Of a stretch of DNA of 64,000 nucleotides, positions 10,578 through 18,965 are shown piece after piece. Every line of letters starts with the position of its first letter. Positions within the stretch are counted from its first letter, which is position 1. The stretch spans positions 186,001 to 250,000 of the forward strand of contig NZ_CAMLSE010000007.1 of NCBI RefSeq assembly GCF_946482605.1, in the 5' to 3' direction. The notes under the pieces were generated by a model that ran no database searches, had not been told where the DNA came from, and was given only the letters and a program-made list of their open reading frames with translations. A program made the position numbers and the translations under genes. The DNA is from an uncultured Dyadobacter sp. Lineage in GTDB: Bacteria > Bacteroidota > Bacteroidia > Cytophagales > Spirosomataceae.

Positions 10578-11267
10578 ATGATCATTTTTTTCGACGACCG
10601 TCCTGTCAGGATTGTACGAACCAATCAGCTGTCTGCTGCCGAAACTTCGCGTTTTGAGCATATCGTAGACCTCAGACTGGAAAAGCTGCAAAGAACGATG
10701 CTGACAGGCCACGTTTTGTTCCTCAATTCCACCACCACCAGCGCTATTCAGGTGATTCAAATGCTTGAAAAGGACTTTCCGAAGGAGATGCTTTCGATTA
10801 CCATGGCAACTCGTGAGAAAGCGGAGGTTGAGGACAAAATCAAAGCGCAGTATAAAGTGATCAAGGCTGCGGGCGGTGTGGTCGTCAAGAACGGCAAATG
10901 GCTTTTCATGTTCCGCCGCAAGACCTGGGACCTTCCCAAAGGAAAACTGGATAAGGGAGAGAATTCAAAAACGGCGGCGACCCGCGAAATTGAAGAAGAA
11001 ACCGGCGTAAAGGCGCTTATCCGCGACAAAATATGCACTACCTGGCATACCTACACGCTCAACAACAGCCGCATTCTTAAGCGCACGAAATGGTACCTTT
11101 TCGATTGCCTCGATGATTCGAAGATGAGCCCGCAGGCGGAAGAGCAAATCGAGAAACTCGACTGGTACGAACCTTCCGAGGTTAAACCATTGCTTATCAA
11201 TTCATTCAGTTCGATCCGCTACGTCATCGACAGCCTGAACCGGATACACAATTTGAAAGAATCCTGA
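10578..11267 (+). CDS. Nudix hydrolase with N-terminal extension
   Basis: A 229-aa protein. The Nudix box lies in the central-to-C-terminal half (WDLPKGKLDKGEN, then AATREIEEETGV), giving G-x5-E-x7-RE-x2-EE-x-G with all metal ligands present, so pyrophosphohydrolase activity on a nucleoside-diphosphate-linked substrate is expected. The first 90 residues (IIFFDDRPVRIVR onward) are an extension also found in Bacteroidota homologues and have no motif I can name. It is monocistronic, divergent from the CNNM-pyrE unit and convergent with coaD. Substrate unknown. Confidence 0.9.
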   Translation: MIIFFDDRPVRIVRTNQLSAAETSRFEHIVDLRLEKLQRTMLTGHVLFLNSTTTSAIQVIQMLEKDFPKEMLSITMATREKAEVEDKIKAQYKVIKAAGGVVVKNGKWLFMFRRKTWDLPKGKLDKGENSKTAATREIEEETGVKALIRDKICTTWHTYTLNNSRILKRTKWYLFDCLDDSKMSPQAEEQIEKLDWYEPSEVKPLLINSFSSIRYVIDSLNRIHNLKES

Positions 11268-11287
11268 TCGGCTGCATTTCACCGGCC

Positions 11288-11767
11288 TCACTTTTGGCCA
11301 AATACCTTCAACTCAGACAGCGAATACGGCAGGAAATTGTCCACTTCCTGCCCATAGCGGTGCAGATCGCGGATGATACTGGAACTGATAGGCGCCAGGC
11401 TTGGGGAGGTAATGAGAAACACCGTTTCGATCTCTTCATATAAGTACCTGTTAACCTGAGAAATACCGTTTTCATATTCGAAATCGGTCGTATTACGAAG
11501 GCCCCGGAGCAAAAAACGGGCACCCAGCTCACGGGCGACGTGGGCGGTCAGATCGTCGTAAGTAATTACTTTCACATTAGGCTCAGAGGCAAATGTCTTC
11601 CTGATCATCTCCTCCATCACATCCAGCGGAAAATACCGCTTCTTGGTTGCATTGTTACCGATACCGATCACGACCTCGTCAAACAGCCTCAGGCCGCGCA
11701 GGACAATATCTTCGTGCCCTTTTGTGAAAGGATCGAAAGATCCCGGAAATAGTGCGATACGCTTCAT
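11288..11767 (-). CDS. coaD: Phosphopantetheine adenylyltransferase
   Basis: Transfers AMP from ATP to 4'-phosphopantetheine in coenzyme A synthesis. From the ATG at 11767 the protein is 159 aa and opens MKRIALFPGSFDPFTKGHED, containing the nucleotidyltransferase signature with the GHxD-type block. Further in-frame codons upstream (to 11842) do not belong to the family. ISSSIIRDLHRYGQEVDNFLP near the C-terminus is the ISSS-x-R ATP-binding motif. It is the last gene of a unit Nudix-DUF3822-coaD; DUF3822 next to coaD is a recurring Bacteroidota arrangement. Confidence 0.96.
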   Translation of the reverse strand: MKRIALFPGSFDPFTKGHEDIVLRGLRLFDEVVIGIGNNATKKRYFPLDVMEEMIRKTFASEPNVKVITYDDLTAHVARELGARFLLRGLRNTTDFEYENGISQVNRYLYEEIETVFLITSPSLAPISSSIIRDLHRYGQEVDNFLPYSLSELKVFGQK

Positions 11768-11780
11768 AAACAAGGGAGTG

Positions 11781-12686
11781 CTAGGAAGAAATAAGATAGG
11801 TATTGAACAGACCAAAATAGCGGTGCCCCGGCACTTCGGCACATTGCGTACTGTACCTGAGCGTAGTGGGCCGGGTTCCCATATGTAAGTTGGGAAAAAA
11901 TCGCGAAAGCTCCTGATAAGCCTCGGACGAAGGCGTCACCTCTCCGTAACACAAAACCTTCATCTCCTCGGGCAGCATATTGAGCTGGCTCAGCGTGAAG
12001 AGAATAATGTAAGCCAGTTCCTGCGTTTGCGCATATTTGAATCGGTTGCAAAGCACCAGTTGCTGGCTTTCGCTGATCACCAATGTGAAATAGTCCTTTT
12101 CAAAATAGATCGACATCATCCGCATTTCCTGGTGCTCCAGATGATTGACCAGTGAGCCGATCGCCAACGCGCTGGTGAGATGGTAGAAACTCACCGCAGA
12201 AGCGCTGAAATGGTTGACAACCCAGTCATACCACAACTCCTGTACGCTGAACACATTCTGTGCATGCACCAGCGGCAGGTCGTGCCACAGCACCTTTTCA
12301 TGCTTGGATACCGGATTTCCCAGTGCAAACGACAAATATTCATATGCCGACTCGGGCTTGAACAGCAGAGTCGGTACCAATGTAAATGCATGCGAATTGA
12401 CCGTCACCCGGACATTCTTCCAATTATTGGGCGACCAGGATAAATGTCCTGCAAAAATCCGTTTCAGTCTCTCGAAAATGTCGGCCGGGGTAAGCGGATT
12501 GTCGAAGGAGTAATCTTCGAGCCAAATGCATTCCATATTCTCATCCCGGACAATGCAAAAGCGGATTCGTCGCTCATCCAGTTCGATGCAAAGGGTACAA
12601 AGCGGAATACTGGCGGCATCGAAGGAGTTGTCCCCTACCAATAAGGTCGGAATAACTTCAATAACCTGGTTTTCAGAGTTTGCCAC
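11781..12686 (-). CDS. DUF3822 family protein
   Basis: A 301-aa protein of a family confined to Bacteroidota as far as I know. There is no signal peptide and no obvious catalytic motif. The fold of this family resembles the actin/ASKHA-type domains (inference from family knowledge; motifs such as MMSIYFEKDYFTLVI followed by NRFKYAQTQELAYII fit a duplicated sheet-helix pattern). It ends 13 bp before coaD and starts 15 bp after the Nudix gene, so all three are probably one transcript. In many relatives rsmD sits between DUF3822 and coaD; here it is absent. Confidence 0.85.
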   Translation of the reverse strand: MANSENQVIEVIPTLLVGDNSFDAASIPLCTLCIELDERRIRFCIVRDENMECIWLEDYSFDNPLTPADIFERLKRIFAGHLSWSPNNWKNVRVTVNSHAFTLVPTLLFKPESAYEYLSFALGNPVSKHEKVLWHDLPLVHAQNVFSVQELWYDWVVNHFSASAVSFYHLTSALAIGSLVNHLEHQEMRMMSIYFEKDYFTLVISESQQLVLCNRFKYAQTQELAYIILFTLSQLNMLPEEMKVLCYGEVTPSSEAYQELSRFFPNLHMGTRPTTLRYSTQCAEVPGHRYFGLFNTYLISS

Positions 12687-12701
12687 GTGGTCGGGGTCGT
12701 A

Positions 12702-13268
12702 TTATGTAAAGTTTGTACCGGTTTTTACCCCGGAAATATAATTGTTCAGTTTAAAAATGCCTGCCAGCGACCCGGCCATTTTGAGTATGCGATGACTTTG
12801 ATCGTTTTCGAGCCCGGCAATTTTGTCCCAGCTCATAAACTGAACCTGCCTGATGATCTGTTCTCCCGGGGTCAGTTCAGGATCGAAGCCCGGTTCCACC
12901 TTCCCCTCGAATGAAGCAATGTCGAAAAACAGCTCGATTGCATGAAGGGGCGCTTCCATGTGCTCGTGTACGAACAGGAGCCTGCCCACTGTCACGGTCA
13001 AACCGGTTTCCTCAAGGAATTCACGTGCCAATGCCTCCTCGGCACTTTCCCCGAAGCGGATGCCACCGCCTGGGGGCGACCAGAAGACACCGTCGGGACC
13101 GTAGAGCGCATGGTTGACGAGCAGGATATCGTCCCCCTGTGTGCAGATACCACACACACGTACACGTACCGAGCCTCCGTACAAACTTCCTATTTCAGCA
13201 TTGAGTGTTCGCAAAACAGGCTTTTTAGACCGGCAAAGATAAACATCGGGCCATAATTGGCAAGACAT
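12702..13268 (-). CDS. Nudix hydrolase
   Basis: A 188-aa protein with a complete Nudix box (GGGIRFGESAEEALAREFLEETG: acidic residues and REx2EExG present), preceded by FWSPPGGG, the usual entry strand. It is expected to hydrolyse a nucleoside diphosphate derivative. The start is uncertain. The ATG at 13268 gives about 30 N-terminal residues with no clear homology, and an in-frame TTG directly before YGGSVRVRVCGI may be the real start, since family members usually begin close to that point. It is first or second in the unit leading to DUF3822 and coaD. Confidence 0.88.
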   Translation of the reverse strand: MSCQLWPDVYLCRSKKPVLRTLNAEIGSLYGGSVRVRVCGICTQGDDILLVNHALYGPDGVFWSPPGGGIRFGESAEEALAREFLEETGLTVTVGRLLFVHEHMEAPLHAIELFFDIASFEGKVEPGFDPELTPGEQIIRQVQFMSWDKIAGLENDQSHRILKMAGSLAGIFKLNNYISGVKTGTNFT

Positions 13269-13345
13269 AATTCACCCGTCCAGGTGCGGGGTATGCACAC
13301 ACCTGCTGCTAATGAGCCTGCAAGACTGAATAAGAGCGGGCTGAA

Positions 13346-13786
13346 TCAGGAATAGGGACTTCCTGAAATGTAGCTTTCCAGGGTATTGATATGCTCCTTT
13401 TGCTCGTGTATGATGGCGGAAACAATATCATTAATGGAAATAATGCCGATGAGCGCACCGTCGCGGTTCACCGGGAGGTGCCTGATATGCTTGTCGGACA
13501 TGATTTGCATACATTCCTCAATTTTGTCATCGGTTTCGACCGTGATTACCTTGCTGGTCATTACATCGCGGATCAATGTATCCTTCGACCCTCGCCCCAA
13601 CAATATCACTTTACGCGCGTAATCGCGTTCGGAGAAAATACCGATCAGATCATTATCTTCAAGCACCAAAACTGCACCGATGTTTTTCTCGGCCATGAGC
13701 TCCAGAGCCTCAAACACTGTGTTGTCCTGCGTAACCGACCAAATCGCATTGACAGGCTTGTTGCCCATTACATGTTGTACCAGCAT
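13346..13786 (-). CDS. CBS domain-containing protein
   Basis: A 146-aa cytoplasmic protein made of two CBS motifs and little else: residues 10-65 (VTQDNTVFEALELMAEKNIGAVLV) and 75-135 (VITVETDDKIEECMQIMSD followed by RHLPVNRDGALIGIISIND). Such stand-alone CBS pairs bind adenosine nucleotides and act as energy sensors. The conserved FSERDYARKV block between the motifs is typical of this subfamily. No partner is evident; it sits upstream of the Nudix-DUF3822-coaD unit on the same strand with a 77-bp gap. Confidence 0.93.
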   Translation of the reverse strand: MLVQHVMGNKPVNAIWSVTQDNTVFEALELMAEKNIGAVLVLEDNDLIGIFSERDYARKVILLGRGSKDTLIRDVMTSKVITVETDDKIEECMQIMSDKHIRHLPVNRDGALIGIISINDIVSAIIHEQKEHINTLESYISGSPYS

Positions 13787-13866
13787 AGATGTTTAGGTTT
13801 GGGATTTGAGATAAAGGGAGTCTAATATATGGATTTGGTGCTTTAAAATCCAATTAATTCTGAGTA

Positions 13867-13874
13867 TATTTTTG
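13867..13874 (+). promoter_or_regulatory. Bacteroidota -7 element (TATTTTTG)
   Basis: An exact TAnnTTTG match that would start transcription near 13880 and so supports the ATG at 13926 over the in-frame GTG at 13884. The nearest TTTG (13834-13837) is too far upstream to be a proper -33 element. Confidence 0.35.
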
Positions 13875-13925
13875 TAGGAAAAAGTGGTTTTTGATATTCA
13901 GATTCCTTGCGTTAGATTCGTTCCC

Positions 13926-15353
13926 ATGGATACAGACAAAATTTTGCCATCCCAGTTACTACGCAAAAAATTCCCTTTTAAACCCACTGACGGCCAGCTG
14001 CGTTTCTTCGAACAGACCAACGATTTCCTGATCGAAGAGAAAGGTCTCGAACGTTACCGCGACTGTTTTCTGCTCAAAGGCTACGCTGGAACCGGTAAAA
14101 CCACGATCATCAGCACACTGATCAAGGTCCTCCGGAATTTTGGCTACAAGTCGGTGCTGCTTGCCCCTACCGGCCGGGCCGCCAAGGTGATGTCGGGCTA
14201 CTCCGAGAAAATCGCATTGACGATCCATAAAAAAATATATAAGCAAACCGCGGATGCCTTTTCAGGTACGCTCTCGTTTCAGCGCCAGAAAAATTACCAT
14301 GATAACACCCTGTTTATCGTGGACGAAGCTTCGATGATCACCGACGAGGCCGATTTCGGCAGCCGCAGTCTGCTCGCCGACCTGATCGAATTTGTGTTTG
14401 AGAATCCCGGAAATAAACTGATGCTGGTAGGCGACACCGCACAGCTGCCCCCGGTTGGCAAGGAGCTTAGCCCTGCATTGGACCGGGATTATCTCGAAAG
14501 GACTTTTTATATGTCTGTTTTTCAGGAAGAGCTGAGAGAGGTAATGCGGCAGGATGAGCAGTCGGGGATTCTTTTCAATGCAACCCAGCTCAGGAACCAG
14601 CTCGGTGCGGAAAATAGCGAGATCCACATCACCACCCGTTCTTACCGCGATGTTTTCCGGATGACAGGCGAAAAACTGGAAGAAGGAATTCGTTACGCAT
14701 ACGATAAGTACGGCCAGGAAAACGCCATTATCCTGACAAGATCCAACAAGTCGGCCGTGCAGTACAACGAATATATCCGACGGGTCATCCATTTTTCAGA
14801 AGATGAACTCGACGCTGGCGACAGGCTCATGGTCGTTCGGAACAACTACAATATCCTCGACGAAGACTCCCCCGCCGGTTTTATTGCCAACGGTGACTTT
14901 GTGGAGCTGCTGAAAATCCGCAAAACCCAGGAAATGCACGGCTTCCGGTTTGCTGATGTTACATTACGGCTCACAGATTACGAAAAGCAGCCGGAATTCG
15001 ACGCCAAGATTTTTTTGGACACCCTGCATTCCCCTTCCCCATCGATGTCATCGGAGGACAACAAGAAACTTTACGAGAGCGTGCAGCAGGATTATTTTTA
15101 TATCAAATCCAAAAAAGAGCGTGTAGAAGCATTACGGAAAGACCCCTACCTCAATGCATTACAGGTTAAATTTTCCTATGCATTAACCTGCCACAAAGCG
15201 CAGGGAGGCCAATGGAGCGCCGTGTTCATCGACCAGGGATACCTGCCCGAGGAGCAAATCAATGTAGAGTTCGTCAGATGGCTTTACACGGCCATCACCC
15301 GGGCTACCGACGAAGTGTTTCTCATGAACTTTCACCAGCAATTTTTCAAATGA
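13926..15353 (+). CDS. RecD-like superfamily 1 DNA helicase
   Basis: A 475-aa ATP-dependent helicase of the Pif1/RecD2/Dda group, probably 5'-3'. Motif I is GYAGTGKTT, motif Ia LLAPTGRAAKVM, motif II LFIVDEASMI, motif III LVGDTAQLPPVG, and the C-terminal motifs VI region reads LTCHKAQGGQW with VRWLYTAITRATDEV. It lacks the long N-terminal domain of RecD2 and is close to the minimal Dda size. The ATG at 13926 begins MDTDKILPSQLLRKKFPF, matching close relatives. It is expected to act in recombination or replication restart. It ends 7 bp before the convergent Sua5 stop. Confidence 0.93.
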   Translation: MDTDKILPSQLLRKKFPFKPTDGQLRFFEQTNDFLIEEKGLERYRDCFLLKGYAGTGKTTIISTLIKVLRNFGYKSVLLAPTGRAAKVMSGYSEKIALTIHKKIYKQTADAFSGTLSFQRQKNYHDNTLFIVDEASMITDEADFGSRSLLADLIEFVFENPGNKLMLVGDTAQLPPVGKELSPALDRDYLERTFYMSVFQEELREVMRQDEQSGILFNATQLRNQLGAENSEIHITTRSYRDVFRMTGEKLEEGIRYAYDKYGQENAIILTRSNKSAVQYNEYIRRVIHFSEDELDAGDRLMVVRNNYNILDEDSPAGFIANGDFVELLKIRKTQEMHGFRFADVTLRLTDYEKQPEFDAKIFLDTLHSPSPSMSSEDNKKLYESVQQDYFYIKSKKERVEALRKDPYLNALQVKFSYALTCHKAQGGQWSAVFIDQGYLPEEQINVEFVRWLYTAITRATDEVFLMNFHQQFFK

Positions 15354-15360
15354 GAGGCTG

Positions 15361-16314
15361 TTATGCCGACACTGAGGCGCGTTGCAGCCGGTCATTGATC
15401 GCCAACCCCAGCCCGCTCGCCGGAACCAGCTCGGCCCTGATCTCCGACACCGGCAATGCGTCCAGTTCCCGGAGATAGGCAAACAGATTATGCGCAGCCT
15501 CCTTCATGTTCCCCGTCGGGCTTAGTATCCGCTGAAATTGCTTGTCGGTATTTTCCAAATAGCGGTCAAACAGCAGGTAACCGGTTTCCGCCGAACCAGC
15601 TGGCAGCGCCTCCCTGCTTCCCAAATGCAGTGGCTTTCGGGGTGCATAATGGCTCTTAAGCATTCCGGGAGCCTTCGGATCTGACGATGAATGCGGCATC
15701 AATGCCACCGGTCCGACCACCGCTTCTATTTCACGGATGTCCAGCCCGCCCAGCCGGTAAATAATCGTTTCACCATTTTCAAAACCGACGATAGTTGACT
15801 CAATCCCCACCTCGCACTCGCCCCCATCCAGAATGTAAGGAATTTTCGCGCCCAGTTGCTGGTCGACGTGCGCAGGCGTAGTGGGGCTGATGTATCCAAA
15901 TGGATTGGCACTTGGCGCTGCCAATGGAAAATCAATACTTGCCAGTAAATCAAGCAAAAGCGGATGGCGGGGGATCCGCACAGCCACCGTATCCAGGCCG
16001 GAAGTAACCAGGTCCGGCACAATTCCCTTTTTAGGCAGCAAAAGCGTCAGCGGCCCCGGCCAGAATTTTTCGGCCAGTTTTCGTGCTTTTTCAGGAAAAT
16101 CAGCCACGTAGATGGCCACTTTGCCGATGGAATCCGTATGAATAATCAGCGGATCGAACGAGGGTCTGTTCTTGACTTCGAAAATAGATAGTACCGCTTT
16201 TTCGTTCAATGCATTGCCCGCCAGTCCATACACGGTCTCGGTAGGAATGGCCACCAGTTCGCCTTTTATGAGAAATTCTTTTGCGACATGCAGGTCGCTG
16301 CCGGTTACTGCCAA
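15361..16314 (-). CDS. L-threonylcarbamoyladenylate synthase (Sua5 type)
   Basis: Makes threonylcarbamoyl-AMP from threonine, bicarbonate and ATP for the t6A modification of ANN-decoding tRNAs. The YrdC domain shows KGELVAIPTETVYGLAGNA and KNRPSFDPLIIH, both substrate-binding motifs, and PLAAPSANPFGYISPT. The last 110 residues form the extra Sua5 domain (ending ELVPASGLGLAINDRLQRAS), so this is the long form and not a short TsaC. The start is uncertain. TTG at 16314 gives AVTGSDLHVAKEFL at the N-terminus and sits about 20 nt after a TATTTTTG promoter core (16340-16347); the ATG at 16410 would add 32 residues with no family likeness. Confidence 0.9.
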   Translation of the reverse strand: MAVTGSDLHVAKEFLIKGELVAIPTETVYGLAGNALNEKAVLSIFEVKNRPSFDPLIIHTDSIGKVAIYVADFPEKARKLAEKFWPGPLTLLLPKKGIVPDLVTSGLDTVAVRIPRHPLLLDLLASIDFPLAAPSANPFGYISPTTPAHVDQQLGAKIPYILDGGECEVGIESTIVGFENGETIIYRLGGLDIREIEAVVGPVALMPHSSSDPKAPGMLKSHYAPRKPLHLGSREALPAGSAETGYLLFDRYLENTDKQFQRILSPTGNMKEAAHNLFAYLRELDALPVSEIRAELVPASGLGLAINDRLQRASVSA

Positions 16315-16339
16315 AATATTGTTCCGTTTTTTAAAAATG

Positions 16340-16347
16340 CAAAAATA
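16340..16347 (-). promoter_or_regulatory. Bacteroidota -7 element (TATTTTTG) before sua5
   Basis: The minus strand reads TATTTTTG here, an exact core match placing transcription start near 16333. This favours a start codon downstream of it (TTG at 16314). No good -33 element is seen. Confidence 0.35.
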
Positions 16348-16485
16348 CGGCGGCGCGGAATAAATCCGAGTATTCGCATTTAGATTGTTTTTAAATAACT
16401 CTGAATGCATAAAACTTGGCGGCCTGTTATCCAATACCTGTTTATATTTATTGGTTAAATAGTACTATCTAAACAACCCTTTACT

Positions 16486-18225
16486 ATGTTTCAAATCAAA
16501 GAACAACCTACCGTTTTCGATGTCGTCATCGTAGGCTCGGGAGCGGGAGGTGGAATGGCAGCTTATCAACTTGCCAAAGCGGGTGCCAAGGTGGCTCTTC
16601 TGGAAGCAGGTGGATATTTTGACCCTGCTGATCCTAAATATATTACCCAGCTGAAATGGCCTTACGAATCACCGCGTCGCGGAGCGGGTAACCACCGTCC
16701 ATTCGGTGACTTCGATGCGGCATGGGGCGGTTGGGAAATTGATGGCGAACCCTATACACGCAAAAACGGAACGCAATTCGACTGGTTCAGATCACGTATG
16801 CTGGGCGGCCGTACCAACCACTGGGGGCGGATTTCGCTCCGTTTCGGCCCAAAAGATTTTAAGAGAAAGAGCATTGATGGCCTGGGAGACGACTGGCCGA
16901 TCAGCTACGATGACGTAAAACCATACTATGACCAGGTTGATAAGCTGATCGGGGTATTTGGAACCATTGAAAACCTCGACAACGAGCCGGATGGAATTTT
17001 CCTTCCACCTCCCAAGCCGCGTTTACATGAGCTTTTCCTCAAACAGGCAGGTAAGAAGGCCAACATTCCCGTAATCCCTTCCCGCCTGTCTATCCTGACG
17101 AAACCCATCAATGATCAGCGCGGCGTTTGTTTCTATTGCAGCCAATGCGGACGCGCCTGCCAGGCATACGCCGACTTCTCGTCCTCTTCCGTACTTTGTA
17201 TCCCGGCGCTTAAAACAGGCAATGTAACGCTGATCAACCATGCGATGTGCCGGGAGGTGCTGACCGACCCTGCGACGGGCCTGGCGACTGGTGTCTCCTA
17301 TATTGACCGTAACAAACTGACTGAGCATACCATCAAGGGAAAAGTGGTGGTACTGGCTGCCAGCGCGGCCGAGTCTTCACGGCTCCTTTTGAACTCGAAA
17401 TCCGCCCGCCATCAGAGTGGTCTTGCCAATTCAAGCGGTGTGGTGGGACATTACCTGCACGACTCCACCGGTGCCTCACGCGGCGCGTTCATGCCACATA
17501 TGATGGACCGCAAGCGCTACAACGAGGACGGTGTCGGCGGGATGCACGTTTATACGCCCTGGTGGCTGGACAACAAAAAACTCGATTTTCCGAGGGGTTA
17601 TCATATCGAGTACGGCGGCGGAATGGGCATGCCGGCCTACGGATTTGGGTTTGGTATCGAGAACCTGAATGGCAAATATCCTACCAAAGATGGCGTTACC
17701 AAACAGGCAGGCGGCTACGGCTCTTCGCTGAAAGAAGACTATCGCCGTTTCTACGGGGCCAATATCGGCATGGCAGGACGTGGTGAGGCAGTTCCGGATT
17801 ACAACAACTACTGTGAAATCGATCCGAATGTCGTTGATAAGTTTGGTATCCCTGTATTGCGCTTCCACTACAAATGGTCGGATTACGAGATCAAGCAGGC
17901 CAAGCACATGCATGACACCTTTGAGGAGATGATTCACGCACTGGGCGGTATTCCTAATGGCACCAAGCCAGGTGCCGACACCAATTATGGTCTTGCTGCG
18001 CCAGGCCGCATTATCCATGAAGTGGGAACTGTCCGGATGGGCGACGATCCGAAAACGTCGGCGTTGAACAAGTACTCGCAGGCGCACGATGCCAAAAACG
18101 TATTCGTGGTTGATGGCGGCTCTTTCGTGTCGCAAGCCGACAAGAACCCTACCTGGACCATTCTCGCATTGTCGATGAGGGCTTCGGAATACATTATCAA
18201 TCAGGTTAAACAGAAAAATATCTAA
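16486..18225 (+). CDS. GMC family oxidoreductase with Cys cluster
   Basis: A 579-aa flavoprotein dehydrogenase of the glucose-methanol-choline family. FAD binding is shown by DVVIVGSGAGGGMAAYQLA and LLEAGG at the N-terminus, and the second GMC block is LGGRTNHWGRIS. The catalytic His lies in RIIHEVGTVRMG, and NPTWTILAL carries the late Asn. C215, C218, C221 and C225 (CFYCSQCGRAC) form a tight cluster such as holds an Fe-S centre in sugar dehydrogenases of this type. There is no signal peptide of its own. The next gene, 29 bp downstream, is a gluconate-2-dehydrogenase subunit 3-like protein with a Tat signal, so a two-subunit, co-exported dehydrogenase of sugars or glycosides (for example glucoside 3-dehydrogenase) is inferred. 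Confidence 0.93.
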   Translation: MFQIKEQPTVFDVVIVGSGAGGGMAAYQLAKAGAKVALLEAGGYFDPADPKYITQLKWPYESPRRGAGNHRPFGDFDAAWGGWEIDGEPYTRKNGTQFDWFRSRMLGGRTNHWGRISLRFGPKDFKRKSIDGLGDDWPISYDDVKPYYDQVDKLIGVFGTIENLDNEPDGIFLPPPKPRLHELFLKQAGKKANIPVIPSRLSILTKPINDQRGVCFYCSQCGRACQAYADFSSSSVLCIPALKTGNVTLINHAMCREVLTDPATGLATGVSYIDRNKLTEHTIKGKVVVLAASAAESSRLLLNSKSARHQSGLANSSGVVGHYLHDSTGASRGAFMPHMMDRKRYNEDGVGGMHVYTPWWLDNKKLDFPRGYHIEYGGGMGMPAYGFGFGIENLNGKYPTKDGVTKQAGGYGSSLKEDYRRFYGANIGMAGRGEAVPDYNNYCEIDPNVVDKFGIPVLRFHYKWSDYEIKQAKHMHDTFEEMIHALGGIPNGTKPGADTNYGLAAPGRIIHEVGTVRMGDDPKTSALNKYSQAHDAKNVFVVDGGSFVSQADKNPTWTILALSMRASEYIINQVKQKNI

Positions 18226-18254
18226 CATTTGAACCCTGTTCAAATCAGCAGCAT

Positions 18255-18890
18255 ATGAAACGCAGAGACTCATTAAAAGCATTGACGCTCAGCTCACTCG
18301 GCATCACAGCGCTGAGCCCGCAGGTAGCACTGGCGGAGCAACGTGAGCTGGAAACCCAAATGCCTCCCGAAACACCGATCAAAGTCCCCGGGGGCCGGTT
18401 AAAGGAAGAAGCCATCCACGATGCGAAATTGATGAAGGAGAAATTCTTCACGGTTGCGGAATTGGCTACCGTGAAAGTACTGGTGGACATTATCATCCCG
18501 GCAGACGACAAGTCGGGCAGTGCTTCGCAGGCCGGTGTACCCGATTTCATCGAATTTATCGCGAAAGACATGCCACAGCATCAAACCCCGCTGCGAGGTG
18601 GATTGAGATGGCTGGAAAGAGAGGCCGGAAACCGGTTCAGCAAGTCGTTTGTGCTGTGTACCAAGGCGCAGCAGTTGCAGATCGTTGACGATATCGCCTA
18701 CCCTGAAAAAGCGAAACCCATTTACAGTCAGGGCGTAGCCTTTTTCAATTTGATGCGCAACCTGACCGCAACGGGTTTTTATACGTCCAAGATCGGCATT
18801 AACGACCTTGGTTATGTGGGTAATACGCCCAACGTATGGGAAGGCGTGCCCGCAGACGTACTGAAACAGTATGGCCTGAGCTACGACTAA
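18255..18890 (+). CDS. Gluconate 2-dehydrogenase subunit 3 family protein (Tat-signalled)
   Basis: A 211-aa small subunit partner of the GMC enzyme just upstream. The N-terminus MKRRDSLKALTLSSLGITA followed by a short hydrophobic stretch looks like a twin-arginine signal (RR at residues 3-4). It therefore probably carries the folded large subunit across the inner membrane. The family core is TVAELATVKVLVDIIIPADDKSG, then VPDFIEFIAKD. No cytochrome subunit follows, so the electron acceptor must be encoded elsewhere or be soluble. The pair is closed by a strong terminator. Confidence 0.9.
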   Translation: MKRRDSLKALTLSSLGITALSPQVALAEQRELETQMPPETPIKVPGGRLKEEAIHDAKLMKEKFFTVAELATVKVLVDIIIPADDKSGSASQAGVPDFIEFIAKDMPQHQTPLRGGLRWLEREAGNRFSKSFVLCTKAQQLQIVDDIAYPEKAKPIYSQGVAFFNLMRNLTATGFYTSKIGINDLGYVGNTPNVWEGVPADVLKQYGLSYD

Positions 18891-18907
18891 TCTCCCGTCA
18901 TTCCAAT

Positions 18908-18953
18908 AAAGCAAATCGGCCCGGGTTCAGATGAATCCGGGCCGATTTGCTTT
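18908..18953. terminator. Strong bidirectional intrinsic terminator
   Basis: A near-perfect hairpin: AAAGCAAATCGGCCCGGGTT (18908-18927) pairs with its complement ending GATTTGCTTT (18953) over about 20 bp with one mismatch and a short loop. Both flanks give A/T runs. It separates the convergent GMC pair and the ABC-F gene. Confidence 0.9.
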
Positions 18954-18965
18954 ATCTATTTAATA

